In this document: positions 1 to 8,086 of the stretch, piece after piece | How the letters are laid out: each line of letters opens with the position of its first letter | How positions within the stretch are numbered: position 1 is the first letter of the stretch | Assembly: GCF_947494555.1 (NCBI RefSeq) | Contig: NZ_CANLVF010000006.1 | Coordinates: 413,374-477,373 of the forward strand | Length of the DNA: 64,000 nt | Reading direction: 5' to 3' | Source: an uncultured Roseibium sp. | GTDB lineage: Bacteria > Pseudomonadota > Alphaproteobacteria > Rhizobiales > Stappiaceae | The notes under the pieces: model-generated | What the model saw: the letters and a program-made list of their open reading frames with translations, nothing else | The model's database searches: none | What the model was told of the DNA's origin: nothing | Program-made: the position numbers and the translations under genes

Positions 1-478
1 GCACGTCAACGAGCTTTATGGAAAATTCTCCCATCTGCGGCGGATCTTCAAACCAGAGCGATATCGTTGCTGCCGACCACGATGCCGTCGTCGGGCATCC
101 AGACAACAGGAAAACCGTCAGTTTGGGATACATATGCGCAAGGCTCGGAAGGAAGTGCTCGGCAAGGTGCTCCAGAACCCAGTGATCGCCCAGAATGCGC
201 AATTCACCTGCCGGTTCGTCCACCGGTGATGCCGCCACCTGAGAAATACGCTCCGCGCGCCGTTCGATTTCCATTGCATCCGCGATCAGTTTCTCGCCGA
301 CTTCCGTTGGAATTATCCCCGACTTCGAACGCAAGAACAGCGTTGCTCCAAGAGCAGCCTCCAATGCGGAGAGGCGGCGGCCTACGGTTGACTGATCAAT
401 GCCTAGCATAACTGATGCCCGTGTCAGTGAGCCGGACCTTATCAGGGCGAGCAATATCCGAAGATCATCCCAGTTCAA
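1..478 (-). CDS. LysR-family transcriptional regulator, N-terminal part (runs off the window)
   Basis: The first ~159 residues of a LysR-type DNA-binding regulator, read leftwards and cut by the window edge. A winged helix-turn-helix fills about residues 1-60: NWDDLRILLALIRSGSLT, then a recognition segment STVGRRLSALE. The beginning of the ligand-binding domain follows. I chose TTG at 478 because AGGAA lies about ten bases upstream; the ATG at 498 reads into a stop after seven codons. It lies 25 bp downstream of the SnoaL-like gene on the same strand, so the two may be co-transcribed. LysR proteins usually control a neighbouring gene, which here would be the SnoaL-like gene or something left of the window. 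The effector is unknown. Confidence 0.8.
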   Translation of the reverse strand, partial: MNWDDLRILLALIRSGSLTRASVMLGIDQSTVGRRLSALEAALGATLFLRSKSGIIPTEVGEKLIADAMEIERRAERISQVAASPVDEPAGELRILGDHWVLEHLAEHFLPSLAHMYPKLTVFLLSGCPTTASWSAATISLWFEDPPQMGEFSIKLVDV

Positions 479-503
479 GTCGGTTGTTCCTTTCCCATCG
501 GCC

Positions 504-884
504 TCAGCTTTGATCCGTCAGCCTCGCGATGAGCCCGTCTTTGACCTCGAACAGCGACGCTCCGTTGAGCGAGACACCTGAACCGGCTTTCCAGCCGTTC
601 GGAAGGTCCAGTGCAGGCGTCGCCGAATAGGAAATCTCGGCAAGCGTTACTTCGTCGACGGTAATCACGTTTGTAATTTCCTGATGACGCCTGGAAAACG
701 AACGCAACGCCGTTTCCGCCATGGTGCGGAAATCAGCGGACCCTGACGCCTCTGCAGTCACCTTGCCACCTGTAATGTTGGTGAAGCGGATATCCTGTGA
801 CAGGCACGCCAGCATCCGGTCCACATCGCCTGCATTGTAGGCATCGATGTAGCGCTTGATCAGCGTCGGCATGGCCTTGGGCAT
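504..884 (-). CDS. SnoaL-like / NTF2-fold protein
   Basis: A 126-residue protein of the SnoaL/NTF2-like cone-shaped fold. The opening helix (TLIKRYIDAYNAGDVDRML) is typical of this superfamily, and the strand ending SGVSLNGASLFEVKDGLI matches the usual last beta-strands. The ATG at 884 is preceded by AGGAGG at ideal spacing; a longer frame reaching 962 has no ribosome binding site. Members act as small isomerases, polyketide cyclases, or stress and steroid-binding proteins, and the sequence does not say which. It sits directly upstream of the LysR gene. The AT-rich gap on its upstream side probably carries its promoter. Confidence 0.7.
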   Translation of the reverse strand: MPKAMPTLIKRYIDAYNAGDVDRMLACLSQDIRFTNITGGKVTAEASGSADFRTMAETALRSFSRRHQEITNVITVDEVTLAEISYSATPALDLPNGWKAGSGVSLNGASLFEVKDGLIARLTDQS

Positions 885-1221
885 ATTGTGGAGCCTCCTG
901 GCGTATTTTGACGGACAGTTCCGGCGCAGAACCTTGCGATTTGGCTGCCGCGTGTCCAACAAAAGCCAAGGGGGCCGACATAAGCGGTATTTGTCGCTGC
1001 AAGCGAACGGTGTTTTCTAACAATTGGTCGTGGTGTGCCGTTCGTGCAAAAAGTCCTGTCAGCAGCTGTTGCGCTTGTTGGTGCTGAAAGTGGCTTTTCG
1101 TTCACGGACAAATGAACAGTTCAGAGGCGGGGATTCAATCTTAAGGTTAAATTTAAGAAACAGTTTACTTAAATCCCGAAATATCGTTTTTGAGTATTGT
1201 TGCGAAGCAGAAATTTATCAG

Positions 1222-1265
1222 CCCCAAGGAACCGCCCGGGAAACGGTTCCTGGGGTAAGTTTTTT
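1222..1265 (+). terminator. Orphan plus-strand intrinsic terminator
   Basis: The arm CCCCAaGGAACCG (1222-1234) pairs with CGGTTCCtGGGG (1244-1255) around a nine-base loop, with one mismatched base, and is followed by TAAGTTTTTT. It has the form of a Rho-independent terminator reading rightwards, yet no plus-strand gene precedes it. It may end a small RNA starting in the AT-rich stretch. Confidence 0.5.
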
Positions 1266-1370
1266 AAAGAAAGACATTTCTTTGTTTTTGACAAGAAAAT
1301 CTATCTGAACGATTTTTACAATTTAATTCTATTCAAATAATTTGATTTTGCTTACTTAATCATTGCGCTT

Positions 1371-1411
1371 CAAAAAATAAACGGGCTCGCGGACGACGAT
1401 CGCGAGCCCGT
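1371..1411 (-). terminator. Intrinsic terminator of the liv-type operon
   Basis: A perfect 11-bp stem: ACGGGCTCGCG at 1381-1391 pairs with CGCGAGCCCGT at 1401-1411. On the minus strand it is followed by TTATTTTTTG. It begins nine bases past the stop codon of the substrate-binding protein gene. Confidence 0.85.
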
Positions 1412-1420
1412 CTTGCTATG

Positions 1421-2665
1421 TTACTGGTCGAGTTCTAGCACAGCCTTACCGTCCGCTTCCGCGACTTGCTCCAAAGTATCCTCGCCGGTCCAGCGGAAGA
1501 TGCCGTAAATGCCTGCGGGCACACCGGTGTCGGTGTAGTCCATCGTTCCCGTCACGCCGTCGTAGTTGATTTCTTCGCCGGCCCGGATTGCGGCAAGGCC
1601 GTCTGCATATGTGTGGACCACTTTGCCATCACCACCGGTGACATCATACATCGCTGCAACCCACGCCTCGGAATCCAGACTGCCTGCCTTTTCGATGGCC
1701 AGAGCCGACGCCACGAGCAGATCGTAGTACTGGATCGCGTAGGAATTGCCCGCGTCGCCGATCTTATCGATGTATTTTGAGTCCTTTGCCGTCGGCTCAT
1801 AAAAGTCCCAGGCAGGTCCTCCGGCATTCGAAAATGCAGCCAGTACGACCGCCTCATGCTTGCCGACCGCTGCCTGTGACGCTGTCTGGATAAAGCCCGG
1901 TTCCTGCCACTCGGACGTGCCGATGATGAACCAGGAATTTCCGGCCTCGGCCGCGTTTTTGACAAATGCACCGCCATCAGAGGGGGCGGAAAACACGATC
2001 ACGGCCTCTGGGTTCTGGTTGGCGATCTTGCTGACCACACTCCGGTAATTCGACTGGTTGGGCTGGATATCGATGCTGTCCAGGACTTCGATCCCCAATT
2101 TGTCGGCGGCCTTGATCGCTGCATTTTTCTGAAGCTGCGACCCAGCGGCCTCTGTCGCGACGAAGACGACGGAGTTTTTGCCGGCGTTTTTCGCGTGCAA
2201 CAGCGCGGCAGAGCCTTGAGCGGAATCCATGGGCGACCCACGGAACAGCGGCTCCTCGGCATTTCCACCGAACTCGGCCTCGATAGCGCCACCGTGGACC
2301 GAGGGCAAAAGCGGCCCTTTGTCGGCTTTGACCTTCTCCAGGATGTAGTCCCTGTAGGACATGTAGTTGTGCGCGGCATTCAGAAGAATGTCGATGTTCT
2401 CGCTATCGACCAGCTTTCGCGCGGCGCGCGCTTCACCGATGGTGCCAATGTCCTGATGTATGGGCACGAGCTTGCGTCCAAGCGGCGGATCCTGGTTGAT
2501 AACCTCAAGCGCGAAGTCGGTCACCGCGTCGAAGAACTCGCCAAATCCGCCGTATTCTCCCGTGTGATATGTCAGGTGACCTACCTTGATGTCCTGAGCG
2601 GACACACTGCCCGCGCTGAGCACCAGGGCCAGTGCTGTCGATACAAAGAACCTGTTCAGTTTCAT
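1421..2665 (-). CDS. Branched-chain amino acid-type ABC transporter, periplasmic substrate-binding protein
   Basis: A 414-residue type I periplasmic binding protein (LivJ/AmiC-like fold). A Sec signal peptide (MKLNRFFVSTALALVLSAG, cleavage near SVSAQ) leads into DIKVGHLTYHTGEYG, the usual first strand of this family. Hallmark lobes follow, such as SPMDSAQGSAALLH and AVIVFSAPSDGGAFV. The ATG at 2665 has GGAGGAGG seven bases upstream, which decides it over the longer frame. It is the last gene of the livH-M-G-F run, 45 bp after the second ATPase gene, and ends at a strong terminator. The ligand is probably an amino acid, amide or short carboxylate. The exact substrate cannot be read from the sequence. 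Confidence 0.88.
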   Translation of the reverse strand: MKLNRFFVSTALALVLSAGSVSAQDIKVGHLTYHTGEYGGFGEFFDAVTDFALEVINQDPPLGRKLVPIHQDIGTIGEARAARKLVDSENIDILLNAAHNYMSYRDYILEKVKADKGPLLPSVHGGAIEAEFGGNAEEPLFRGSPMDSAQGSAALLHAKNAGKNSVVFVATEAAGSQLQKNAAIKAADKLGIEVLDSIDIQPNQSNYRSVVSKIANQNPEAVIVFSAPSDGGAFVKNAAEAGNSWFIIGTSEWQEPGFIQTASQAAVGKHEAVVLAAFSNAGGPAWDFYEPTAKDSKYIDKIGDAGNSYAIQYYDLLVASALAIEKAGSLDSEAWVAAMYDVTGGDGKVVHTYADGLAAIRAGEEINYDGVTGTMDYTDTGVPAGIYGIFRWTGEDTLEQVAEADGKAVLELDQ

Positions 2666-2710
2666 GTCATCCTCCTCCCATCGGGGTTTCAGCCCGTTCA
2701 ACGACTGATG

Positions 2711-3403
2711 TCAGATGTGATAGGCCTGCATCAGCTCCTTCATGCTCAGCTGCTTTGCGTCCTTGAGCATGAGAATTCTGCCGAGGCTCAACACGAGCAC
2801 ACGGTCAGCAATTTCAAGGGTTTTGACTGCGTTTTGTTCGGCAAGAACGATGGTGACGCCCTTGGTTCGCCGCGCTTCGGCGATGGTCTCGAACAAAACG
2901 TCGACATAAAGCGGTGCCAGACCGGCAGACGGCTCGTCGAGCAGGATGATTTCGGGCTCCTGCATCAAGGCCCTGCCGACGGCAAGCATTTGGCCCTCTC
3001 CGCCACTCAGGCTTCCGGCAGCCTGATCCTTTCGCTCGGCGAGCCGGGGAAACAGCGCATAGATTTCGTCAAGCCGCTCCTCCCTGGGACGGGTGCCCAC
3101 AAGCGCGCCGAGCGACAGGTTTTCCGCCACCGACAATCTCGGAAAGACATTGCCCTCCTGCGGCACGTAGGCGACACCCATCGCGGTAAGCTCGTAAGGA
3201 GGTACGGCGGTCACGTCATTCCCGCGCCAACCCATGCGGCCAGTCCGAACCGGGAGTAATTTTGCCAGCGTTTTCAACAGTGTGGTCTTTCCAGCACCGT
3301 TGGCACCCAAGACTGCAAAGACTTCGTTGCCAATGTCGAAGTCCAGGTCGTACAAGACCTGAACCTCTCCGTATCCACTGCCGAGATTCGAGACTTCGAG
3401 CAT
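2711..3403 (-). CDS. LivF-type ABC transporter ATP-binding protein
   Basis: A 230-residue nucleotide-binding subunit. It has Walker A (GANGAGKTT), the signature motif as SLSGGEGQ, and Walker B (ILLDEPSAGL). The LivF-typical VLAEQNA segment stands where other ABC ATPases have the H-loop histidine. The ATG at 3403 lies two bases past the stop of the LivG-type gene, so translation is coupled; the frame upstream overlaps livG and is not used. With the LivG-type protein it forms the heterodimeric motor for the LivHM channel in the inner membrane. Length is normal for LivF. Confidence 0.9.
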   Translation of the reverse strand: MLEVSNLGSGYGEVQVLYDLDFDIGNEVFAVLGANGAGKTTLLKTLAKLLPVRTGRMGWRGNDVTAVPPYELTAMGVAYVPQEGNVFPRLSVAENLSLGALVGTRPREERLDEIYALFPRLAERKDQAAGSLSGGEGQMLAVGRALMQEPEIILLDEPSAGLAPLYVDVLFETIAEARRTKGVTIVLAEQNAVKTLEIADRVLVLSLGRILMLKDAKQLSMKELMQAYHI

Positions 3404-3405
3404 GC

Positions 3406-4152
3406 TCAAACTCCCATGTACTTTTCGGCGACGACGCGGTTGTTCTTCACTTCGTCCGGGTCTCCCTGAAACAGGAGTTCGCCTTCGGAAAGAAAGTGAA
3501 CGTAGTCGCAATTGTTCCAGATGAGCTCCAGGTCATGTTCGATGATCAGAACGACAAGTTCGCCCTCCTCAACCATAGAACGCACGAGTCCCATGACTTC
3601 CTGGGTAATTTCGTCCGGCAACCCTGCCGCCGGCTCATCCATCAGCAACATCTTCGGCTTGACGATCAGGCAGCGTAGTATGTCGACGAGTTTTTTCTCT
3701 CCACCGGACTTGGCAAATCCGTCAGGGTTGGAAAACGGGAACCGGTCCAGGAGCCCGTCAATCGTTGCTTCGAGCTCAGGATCGCCCGGATCTGGTTTCC
3801 ACGAAAAGCGCCAGCCTTCGCGCTGCGGAGGTGTCGCCGCCATGCGCAGCTGGTCGCGAATGGTCAGGCTCTCAAATCCCTGAATCCTCTGATTGGTCTT
3901 GACCAGGCCAAGCTGCGCGACCTGGTGCGACGACAGGGAAATCAGGTCATGGTCCTGACCATCTCTTTCAAAGGTGACCGACCCGGTCGTGGGTGGAATG
4001 CGCCGGGTCAGGCACCCGAGCAATGTCGACTTCCCGGCACCGTTCGGACCGATGAGACCTTCAATACCGTGGCCGCCGAACATAATTTCCTGGATGTTGA
4101 GAACCGGGTGGGCCGTATAGGACTTGGACAGGCCGGAGGCGGTCAGCTTCAT
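3406..4152 (-). CDS. LivG-type ABC transporter ATP-binding protein
   Basis: A 248-residue ATPase. It has Walker A (GPNGAGKST), a divergent signature (KSGGEKKLVDI instead of LSGGQQ), Walker B (MLLMDEPAAGL) and an H-loop in IIEHDLEL. The start ATG overlaps the stop of the LivM-type gene by four bases. The unusual signature and a ~30-residue insertion around PPQREGWRFSWKPD set it apart from classical LivG. This fits a transporter of the urea/amide or carboxylate branch more than true leucine transport, although that is an inference. It is the partner of the LivF-type ATPase immediately downstream. Confidence 0.88.
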   Translation of the reverse strand: MKLTASGLSKSYTAHPVLNIQEIMFGGHGIEGLIGPNGAGKSTLLGCLTRRIPPTTGSVTFERDGQDHDLISLSSHQVAQLGLVKTNQRIQGFESLTIRDQLRMAATPPQREGWRFSWKPDPGDPELEATIDGLLDRFPFSNPDGFAKSGGEKKLVDILRCLIVKPKMLLMDEPAAGLPDEITQEVMGLVRSMVEEGELVVLIIEHDLELIWNNCDYVHFLSEGELLFQGDPDEVKNNRVVAEKYMGV

Positions 4153-5267
4153 GACGGTTTCTCCGGCGTTGGGTCTTTGGCTTGGGAAATGCCATCCGCT
4201 TCCGGAGCGCTCGCGCCGGGTTCAGCTGTTGCAGTGACAGCGGGACTTTCGTCAGGTCCGGAACTGCTGCTGCCGGTCTTGCCTGTGGTCCCCGACGTTG
4301 TCTTTGCTGTTGAGACCGAGGACGCCACAAGCCGGCGGCCAAGGGCAACACCGGTGCGCACACCCTCGATCCCCTTGCCGATCACGGCTTCGGGCGGCAG
4401 ACCCGGATCGAGCAGGCCCACCGGCTTGAACATGAGTACGCCAACGAGCAGGAGCCCATAAACGAACAGCTTGAAATTGGGAACATAGACCGCAAGCTCG
4501 GGGGTGACCGGTGCATAAGTCTCAATCAGGATATCGAATATCCCGAAGGTGATGAAAACACCGACGACCGCACCTAGAGAGTGTTCCTTGCCGCCCAGTA
4601 CCAACGCAATCCAGACGGCAAATGTGACGCTCGGGACGATCATGTTCGGGGTCAGGAACTGATTGAGCGGCGCTGACAGCGCGCCCAGAAGTCCCATGGC
4701 GATACATGTGATCACGAACCAGAATGTCTTGACCGCATAAGTGTCCTTGCCGAGCGACGCCGCAACTTCTTCATTGTCTCTTATGGCCAGCAAAAGCCGG
4801 CCGGTGGTCGATTTGTGCAGCCGCAGCGTGAACAGCTGCAAGGCGGCGACCACTGCTATGAGGAAAAAGAAATAGAGGTACTCCGTCGCACCACCGATCC
4901 GCACCGGATACTTGATGGTCCCCAATCCGACAACACCCATCGTCATCCATTTTTCGGTGACAATGAGCAGCGCGACGATCGCGCTGAAGGCAATTGTGGC
5001 GCACAGGATCCCCTGTGCATCAAGCCTGAGGACCAGTCGCCCTATGACCCATGACGCCGCGGCGACACAGGCAACGGACAGAACGATCGCGTCGACGAAG
5101 GAGAGATCGAGCTGAACCTGGAAGACGCCCATTGCATACATGCCGAGCCCCCAGAACCCGACAACGCCGAAATTCGGAATACCAAGCAATCCGAACTGAA
5201 TGTGCAGTGCGAGCGCCAGTCCGACATAAATGAGCAGCAACGAAAGTGAAAATACGAGATACGCCAT
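4149..5267 (-). CDS. LivM-type ABC transporter permease with a long low-complexity C-terminal tail
   Basis: A ~372-residue polytopic inner-membrane permease with about eight to ten hydrophobic segments. The BPD_transp_2 motif region GALSAPLNQFLTPNMIVPS and the coupling segment TTGRLLLAIRDNEEVAASLG are present. The last ~65 residues form a hydrophilic Ser/Thr/Pro/Glu-rich tail (SSVSTAKTTSGTTG, later EPGASAPEADG) that ordinary LivM proteins lack. ATG at 5267 is preferred; an in-frame TTG nine bases earlier overlaps livH. The gene is coupled to the LivG-type gene by a four-base overlap. It pairs with the LivH-type protein to form the channel. Confidence 0.87.
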   Translation of the reverse strand: MAYLVFSLSLLLIYVGLALALHIQFGLLGIPNFGVVGFWGLGMYAMGVFQVQLDLSFVDAIVLSVACVAAASWVIGRLVLRLDAQGILCATIAFSAIVALLIVTEKWMTMGVVGLGTIKYPVRIGGATEYLYFFFLIAVVAALQLFTLRLHKSTTGRLLLAIRDNEEVAASLGKDTYAVKTFWFVITCIAMGLLGALSAPLNQFLTPNMIVPSVTFAVWIALVLGGKEHSLGAVVGVFITFGIFDILIETYAPVTPELAVYVPNFKLFVYGLLLVGVLMFKPVGLLDPGLPPEAVIGKGIEGVRTGVALGRRLVASSVSTAKTTSGTTGKTGSSSSGPDESPAVTATAEPGASAPEADGISQAKDPTPEKPS

Positions 5268-5268
5268 G

Positions 5269-6123
5269 TCAGACAACCCGCGCGCCGCGGCGCCAAAGAA
5301 TCAGAATGAAGGCTGCAAGCAGGGCCACTTCCGCATAAAGCGGTTTGGTGAGAAGTGTGATGGCGGCCGTCAGAACGCCTGCGACAACAGCGGCTATCAA
5401 AGCCCCTCGCACGCTGCCAACGCCCCCGATGATCGAAACCATGACCGTGATCAGGATCAGGTTCCAACCCATGAGGGGATTGACGAGAGCGAAAACGCCC
5501 TGAAAAATTCCGGCAAGTCCCGCAGCGGCACCTGCGACAAACCATACCTTGACGGAGACTTCATGAGGGTTGATGCCGCAGACGCGGGCCAATTCCGGGT
5601 TGTCGGCAAGCCCCCGGACCTTTTCGCCGAACCCGGTGTGATAGATGATCCAGTAGAGATTGAATGCGAACGCTGCGACAAGAATGAGAGCGATAAGCTG
5701 TAAACTGGTCGCGCCGACGCCGATCAGATTGAAAAACTCGATCGGCGGCTCGTCCATATAGACGTTTTCCGCGCCGACTAGAAGAATCAGTCCATATCTG
5801 AGGACGAAGGAAAGACCGACCGACAGAATAATCAGCTCGGACGGCTTGATGCCGCGCTGCATGGCCGGACGAAAAACGAACAGATAGGTCGCGACGCTCA
5901 GCAGCCCGCTCAATATGGCTGCGGGAACAATGGAGATGTAAAAGCTAAGGCCAAAAGCCACGTTGAACAGAGAGGCGAAATAGGCGCCAAATGTGATGCC
6001 TTCACCGTAGGCAAAGTTGATGAAGCCGTTCAGGTAATAGATAAGCGTGAAGCCAATCGCGGCCAGTATAAGCGGCGATGCCTGCAGTATTCCTATAAAC
6101 AAGGAGTCGACTGCGAAAGACAC
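5269..6123 (-). CDS. LivH-type ABC transporter permease
   Basis: A 284-residue inner-membrane permease with about eight transmembrane segments and the family motifs GFTLIYYLNGFINFAYGE, near the N-terminus, and GVNPHEVS-like GINPHEVSVKVW in a cytoplasmic loop. Two starts are possible. GTG at 6123 has GGGAGG seven bases upstream and begins VSFAVDSLF; TTG at 6138 overlaps that Shine-Dalgarno. I chose GTG. This is the first gene of the liv-type operon, so the promoter lies in the ~230 bp shared with the divergent coiled-coil gene. The next gene starts one base after its stop. Confidence 0.88.
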   Translation of the reverse strand: MSFAVDSLFIGILQASPLILAAIGFTLIYYLNGFINFAYGEGITFGAYFASLFNVAFGLSFYISIVPAAILSGLLSVATYLFVFRPAMQRGIKPSELIILSVGLSFVLRYGLILLVGAENVYMDEPPIEFFNLIGVGATSLQLIALILVAAFAFNLYWIIYHTGFGEKVRGLADNPELARVCGINPHEVSVKVWFVAGAAAGLAGIFQGVFALVNPLMGWNLILITVMVSIIGGVGSVRGALIAAVVAGVLTAAITLLTKPLYAEVALLAAFILILWRRGARVV

Positions 6124-6351
6124 GCGCGGGCCTCCCAATTGTTGCTTGCTGAGGCGGTTTCAGAACCGGCCTCGTGCTTCTCCAAGAAGGTCCCCGCAAA
6201 TCACGCAAACGATAATAACGAGCAATATTGCTACGTTGCGCTCAGTCTTTTATTTGACACGATCGAAACGCTTGAACTTGAATTCACGCGTCTGCTCCTG
6301 CCCGATAGCAATGACTTGAACCGGCTGCAGCTGCCGGGAGGAAGGGCCGTC

Positions 6352-6996
6352 ATGAAAACGTTTTTGAAGGACAACTGGATTCCCGTTGCCATATCCGTCT
6401 CGGCACTGGTGGTGGCCACGGCAATCGGACTTGTCCCGGTCTTGCGATCTCCCGGCGATGGCACTTTGAAGGCAGACGCCGCGCTCCAACAGCGTGTTTC
6501 GGAACTGGAAAAGAAGGTCGCAGAACTTGACGGTGCCTCCCCGCTGTCAGATCCCGAGGCCACCAAGGGCATCAACCCGGCTCTGCGCGCCGAGATCGAC
6601 CAGATCGTGAAAGGTCTCGTCAACCAGACGGGCCGCATCTCTAGACTGAAGAAAGATGTCGCCCCAATGCTTGCCTGGGGTGACACGCCGCCCGTGCCGG
6701 ACCGCATCGAGCAGCAGATCAAGCTTATCAACACAGCCTTCTTGAAACAGACGGGCCGGCTCAAAGCGCTTGAGCAGGAGGTCGCACCCGTGAGCGGCAA
6801 CAGCGCCGCAGTCGACCGGATTTCGCTTCAGGTCAAGAACCTTGAATCGGCCGTCACGCAGCTGCACAAGCGGCTCCGCAAATTGTCGGCGGAACTGGAA
6901 GCCTCAGCGGCCAATCAAGACACTTTGAGCCCCGAAACCCTCCAGTCGATCGAAACCAAACTCGAGGACATCCTGAATAGCGTACGCGCTCAATAG
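6352..6996 (+). CDS. Membrane-anchored coiled-coil protein of unknown function
   Basis: A 214-residue protein with a short cytoplasmic N-terminus, one transmembrane helix (WIPVAISVSALVVATAIGL) and a long charged coiled coil. Heptad-like stretches include QRVSELEKKVAEL, NQTGRISRLKKDV and QTGRLKALEQEV; the element QTGR-(I/L)-x-x-L-(K/E)-x-(D/E)-V-A-P occurs twice, about 40 residues apart, and looks like an internal repeat. ATG at 6352 has GGGAGGAA upstream; the longer frame from 6139 lacks a ribosome binding site. It diverges from the liv-type operon and is followed by a hairpin terminator. I do not recognise a named family. It could be a periplasmic spacer or partner protein. Confidence 0.65.
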   Translation: MKTFLKDNWIPVAISVSALVVATAIGLVPVLRSPGDGTLKADAALQQRVSELEKKVAELDGASPLSDPEATKGINPALRAEIDQIVKGLVNQTGRISRLKKDVAPMLAWGDTPPVPDRIEQQIKLINTAFLKQTGRLKALEQEVAPVSGNSAAVDRISLQVKNLESAVTQLHKRLRKLSAELEASAANQDTLSPETLQSIETKLEDILNSVRAQ

Positions 6997-7060
6997 ACGA
7001 GAAGCGCTCTCTTACGCGCATACCGTTTTGTCCGGTAATGTTCTGACAGACCTAACCAAC

Positions 7061-7112
7061 AAAAAAGCCGCTCAAGAAGGGCGGCTGTTTTTGATTGGTT
7101 GCGGGAGCCTGA
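7061..7112. repeat. Composite repeat: bidirectional terminator plus tRNA-like 3' tail (copy 1)
   Basis: A hairpin AGCCGC (7066-7071) / GCGGCT (7081-7086) has A- and T-runs on both sides, so it can stop transcription both ways. It is followed by ATTGGTTGCGGGAGCCTGAT. Read on the minus strand this is GGCTCCCGCAACCA, like the 3' acceptor end of an initiator tRNA, running straight into the terminator. The same composition recurs at 12.3 kb and 29.6-30.0 kb, always between convergent genes. Confidence 0.7.
7066..7093 (+). terminator. Intrinsic terminator after the coiled-coil gene
   Basis: The stem AGCCGC/GCGGCT with a nine-base loop is followed by GTTTTTG. The left flank AACAAAAAA gives a T-run on the other strand as well, so it also serves the convergent sugar-transporter operon. 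Confidence 0.75.
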
Positions 7113-7295
7113 TCATACCAGGGCTTTGACGTTTGGTGCTTCCAAGAACTCGTTACAACAGTTTTTCAGTTCAAAACTGTCGATTTCAGCAGCGCCTGGT
7201 TTCACCGCGATGATCGCAGCAGGGATTTTCTGGGAACGCTTTTTAATGAGGCGAATACAGGGAAACGGAATGCCCATTTTCCACGCGCTGCAATG

Positions 7296-8078
7296 TCAAT
7301 CAATCTGTTCAAGATCTTCTTCGAGCTCGCTCATGTCTTCGCCGCCGGCCATGAGATTGAGAACTTCCTCGCGAGACTTTTCTCCCCGATTGAATGACGC
7401 TGCGACTTCTCCCTGGATCAGAACAACGAAAGTGTCGCCTACGCTCATGGCGTGGCGCGCGTTGTGCGTGATGAAGACTATGCCTGCACCGTTTTGACGC
7501 GCAATCCTCATCATCTTCAGAACCATTGCGGCTTCCTTGACACCCAGGGCCGATGTCGGCTCATCGAGGATCAGCATCTTGGCACCAAAATACATCGCCC
7601 GCCCGATCGCCAGAACCTGGCGTTCACCACCGGACATGGTTCCGACGAGTTGATCTCCGCTGGTCACGCGGGTGAGACCGAATTTCTGCATCTGATCCAC
7701 CGCAACTTCGTTGGCAAGCCGGGTGTCTATGCTTCGAAACGGCCAACGGCCTTTGACAGGTTCAGCGCCCAGAAAGAAGTTGCGGCCAACACTCATAAGC
7801 GGGATGGACCCGACATCCTGATGGACTGTCGCGATACCGCGCTGGCGCGCTTCGCGCGGCGTCGCAAATCTGGTTGGCTTGCCTTCAAACATCAGTTTTC
7901 CTGACGTTGGCTGGTGATAGCCGGAGAGGACCTTGATCAGGGTCGACTTGCCGGCACCGTTGTCACCCAGAAGGCAAAGGATCTTGCCCGGCTCGACCTG
8001 CATCGACACTTTTTTCAAGGCCTCGGTGGAGCCAAAATACTTGTCGACGTCGCGCAATTCCATGAGAGGCTGAGACAT
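7296..8078 (-). CDS. Sugar ABC transporter ATP-binding protein (FrcA/RbsA-like, single ATPase domain)
   Basis: A 260-residue ATPase with Walker A (GDNGAGKST), signature MSGGERQVLAIGRA, Walker B (MLILDEPTSAL) and H-loop ITHNARHA. The sugar-uptake (CUT2) character shows in GKILCLLGDNGAGKSTL and VLSGYHQPTSG. It has one ATPase domain rather than the tandem RbsA arrangement, as in fructose FrcA. The C-terminus is acidic (EDMSELEEDLEQID). ATG at 8078 is preceded by AGGAG. It is the last gene of a binding protein-permease-ATPase operon whose end faces the terminator/tRNA-tail repeat. The C-terminal ~30 residues replace the second domain. Confidence 0.9.
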   Translation of the reverse strand: MSQPLMELRDVDKYFGSTEALKKVSMQVEPGKILCLLGDNGAGKSTLIKVLSGYHQPTSGKLMFEGKPTRFATPREARQRGIATVHQDVGSIPLMSVGRNFFLGAEPVKGRWPFRSIDTRLANEVAVDQMQKFGLTRVTSGDQLVGTMSGGERQVLAIGRAMYFGAKMLILDEPTSALGVKEAAMVLKMMRIARQNGAGIVFITHNARHAMSVGDTFVVLIQGEVAASFNRGEKSREEVLNLMAGGEDMSELEEDLEQID

Positions 8079-8086
8079 TGTCGCTC

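Larger units (their letters stand above)
885..1420. other. AT-rich intergenic region with promoter of the SnoaL-like gene
   Basis: No convincing gene. The part from about 1130 to 1380 is clearly more AT-rich than its surroundings. It contains a plus-strand hairpin with a T-run (1222-1265) and the minus-strand terminator of the liv operon (1371-1411). A 94-codon open frame from 1024 has no ribosome binding site and no recognisable motif. Confidence 0.5.

Noticed and set aside
1024..1308. 94-codon plus-strand frame
   Set aside because: It reads straight through the orphan terminator hairpin in an AT-rich intergenic region and lacks a ribosome binding site.
2195..3259. 354-codon plus-strand open frame
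   Set aside because: It lies antisense to the liv-type binding-protein and ATPase genes, which have clear families, starts and operon spacing. The translation has no motif; it is a shadow of high-GC codon bias.
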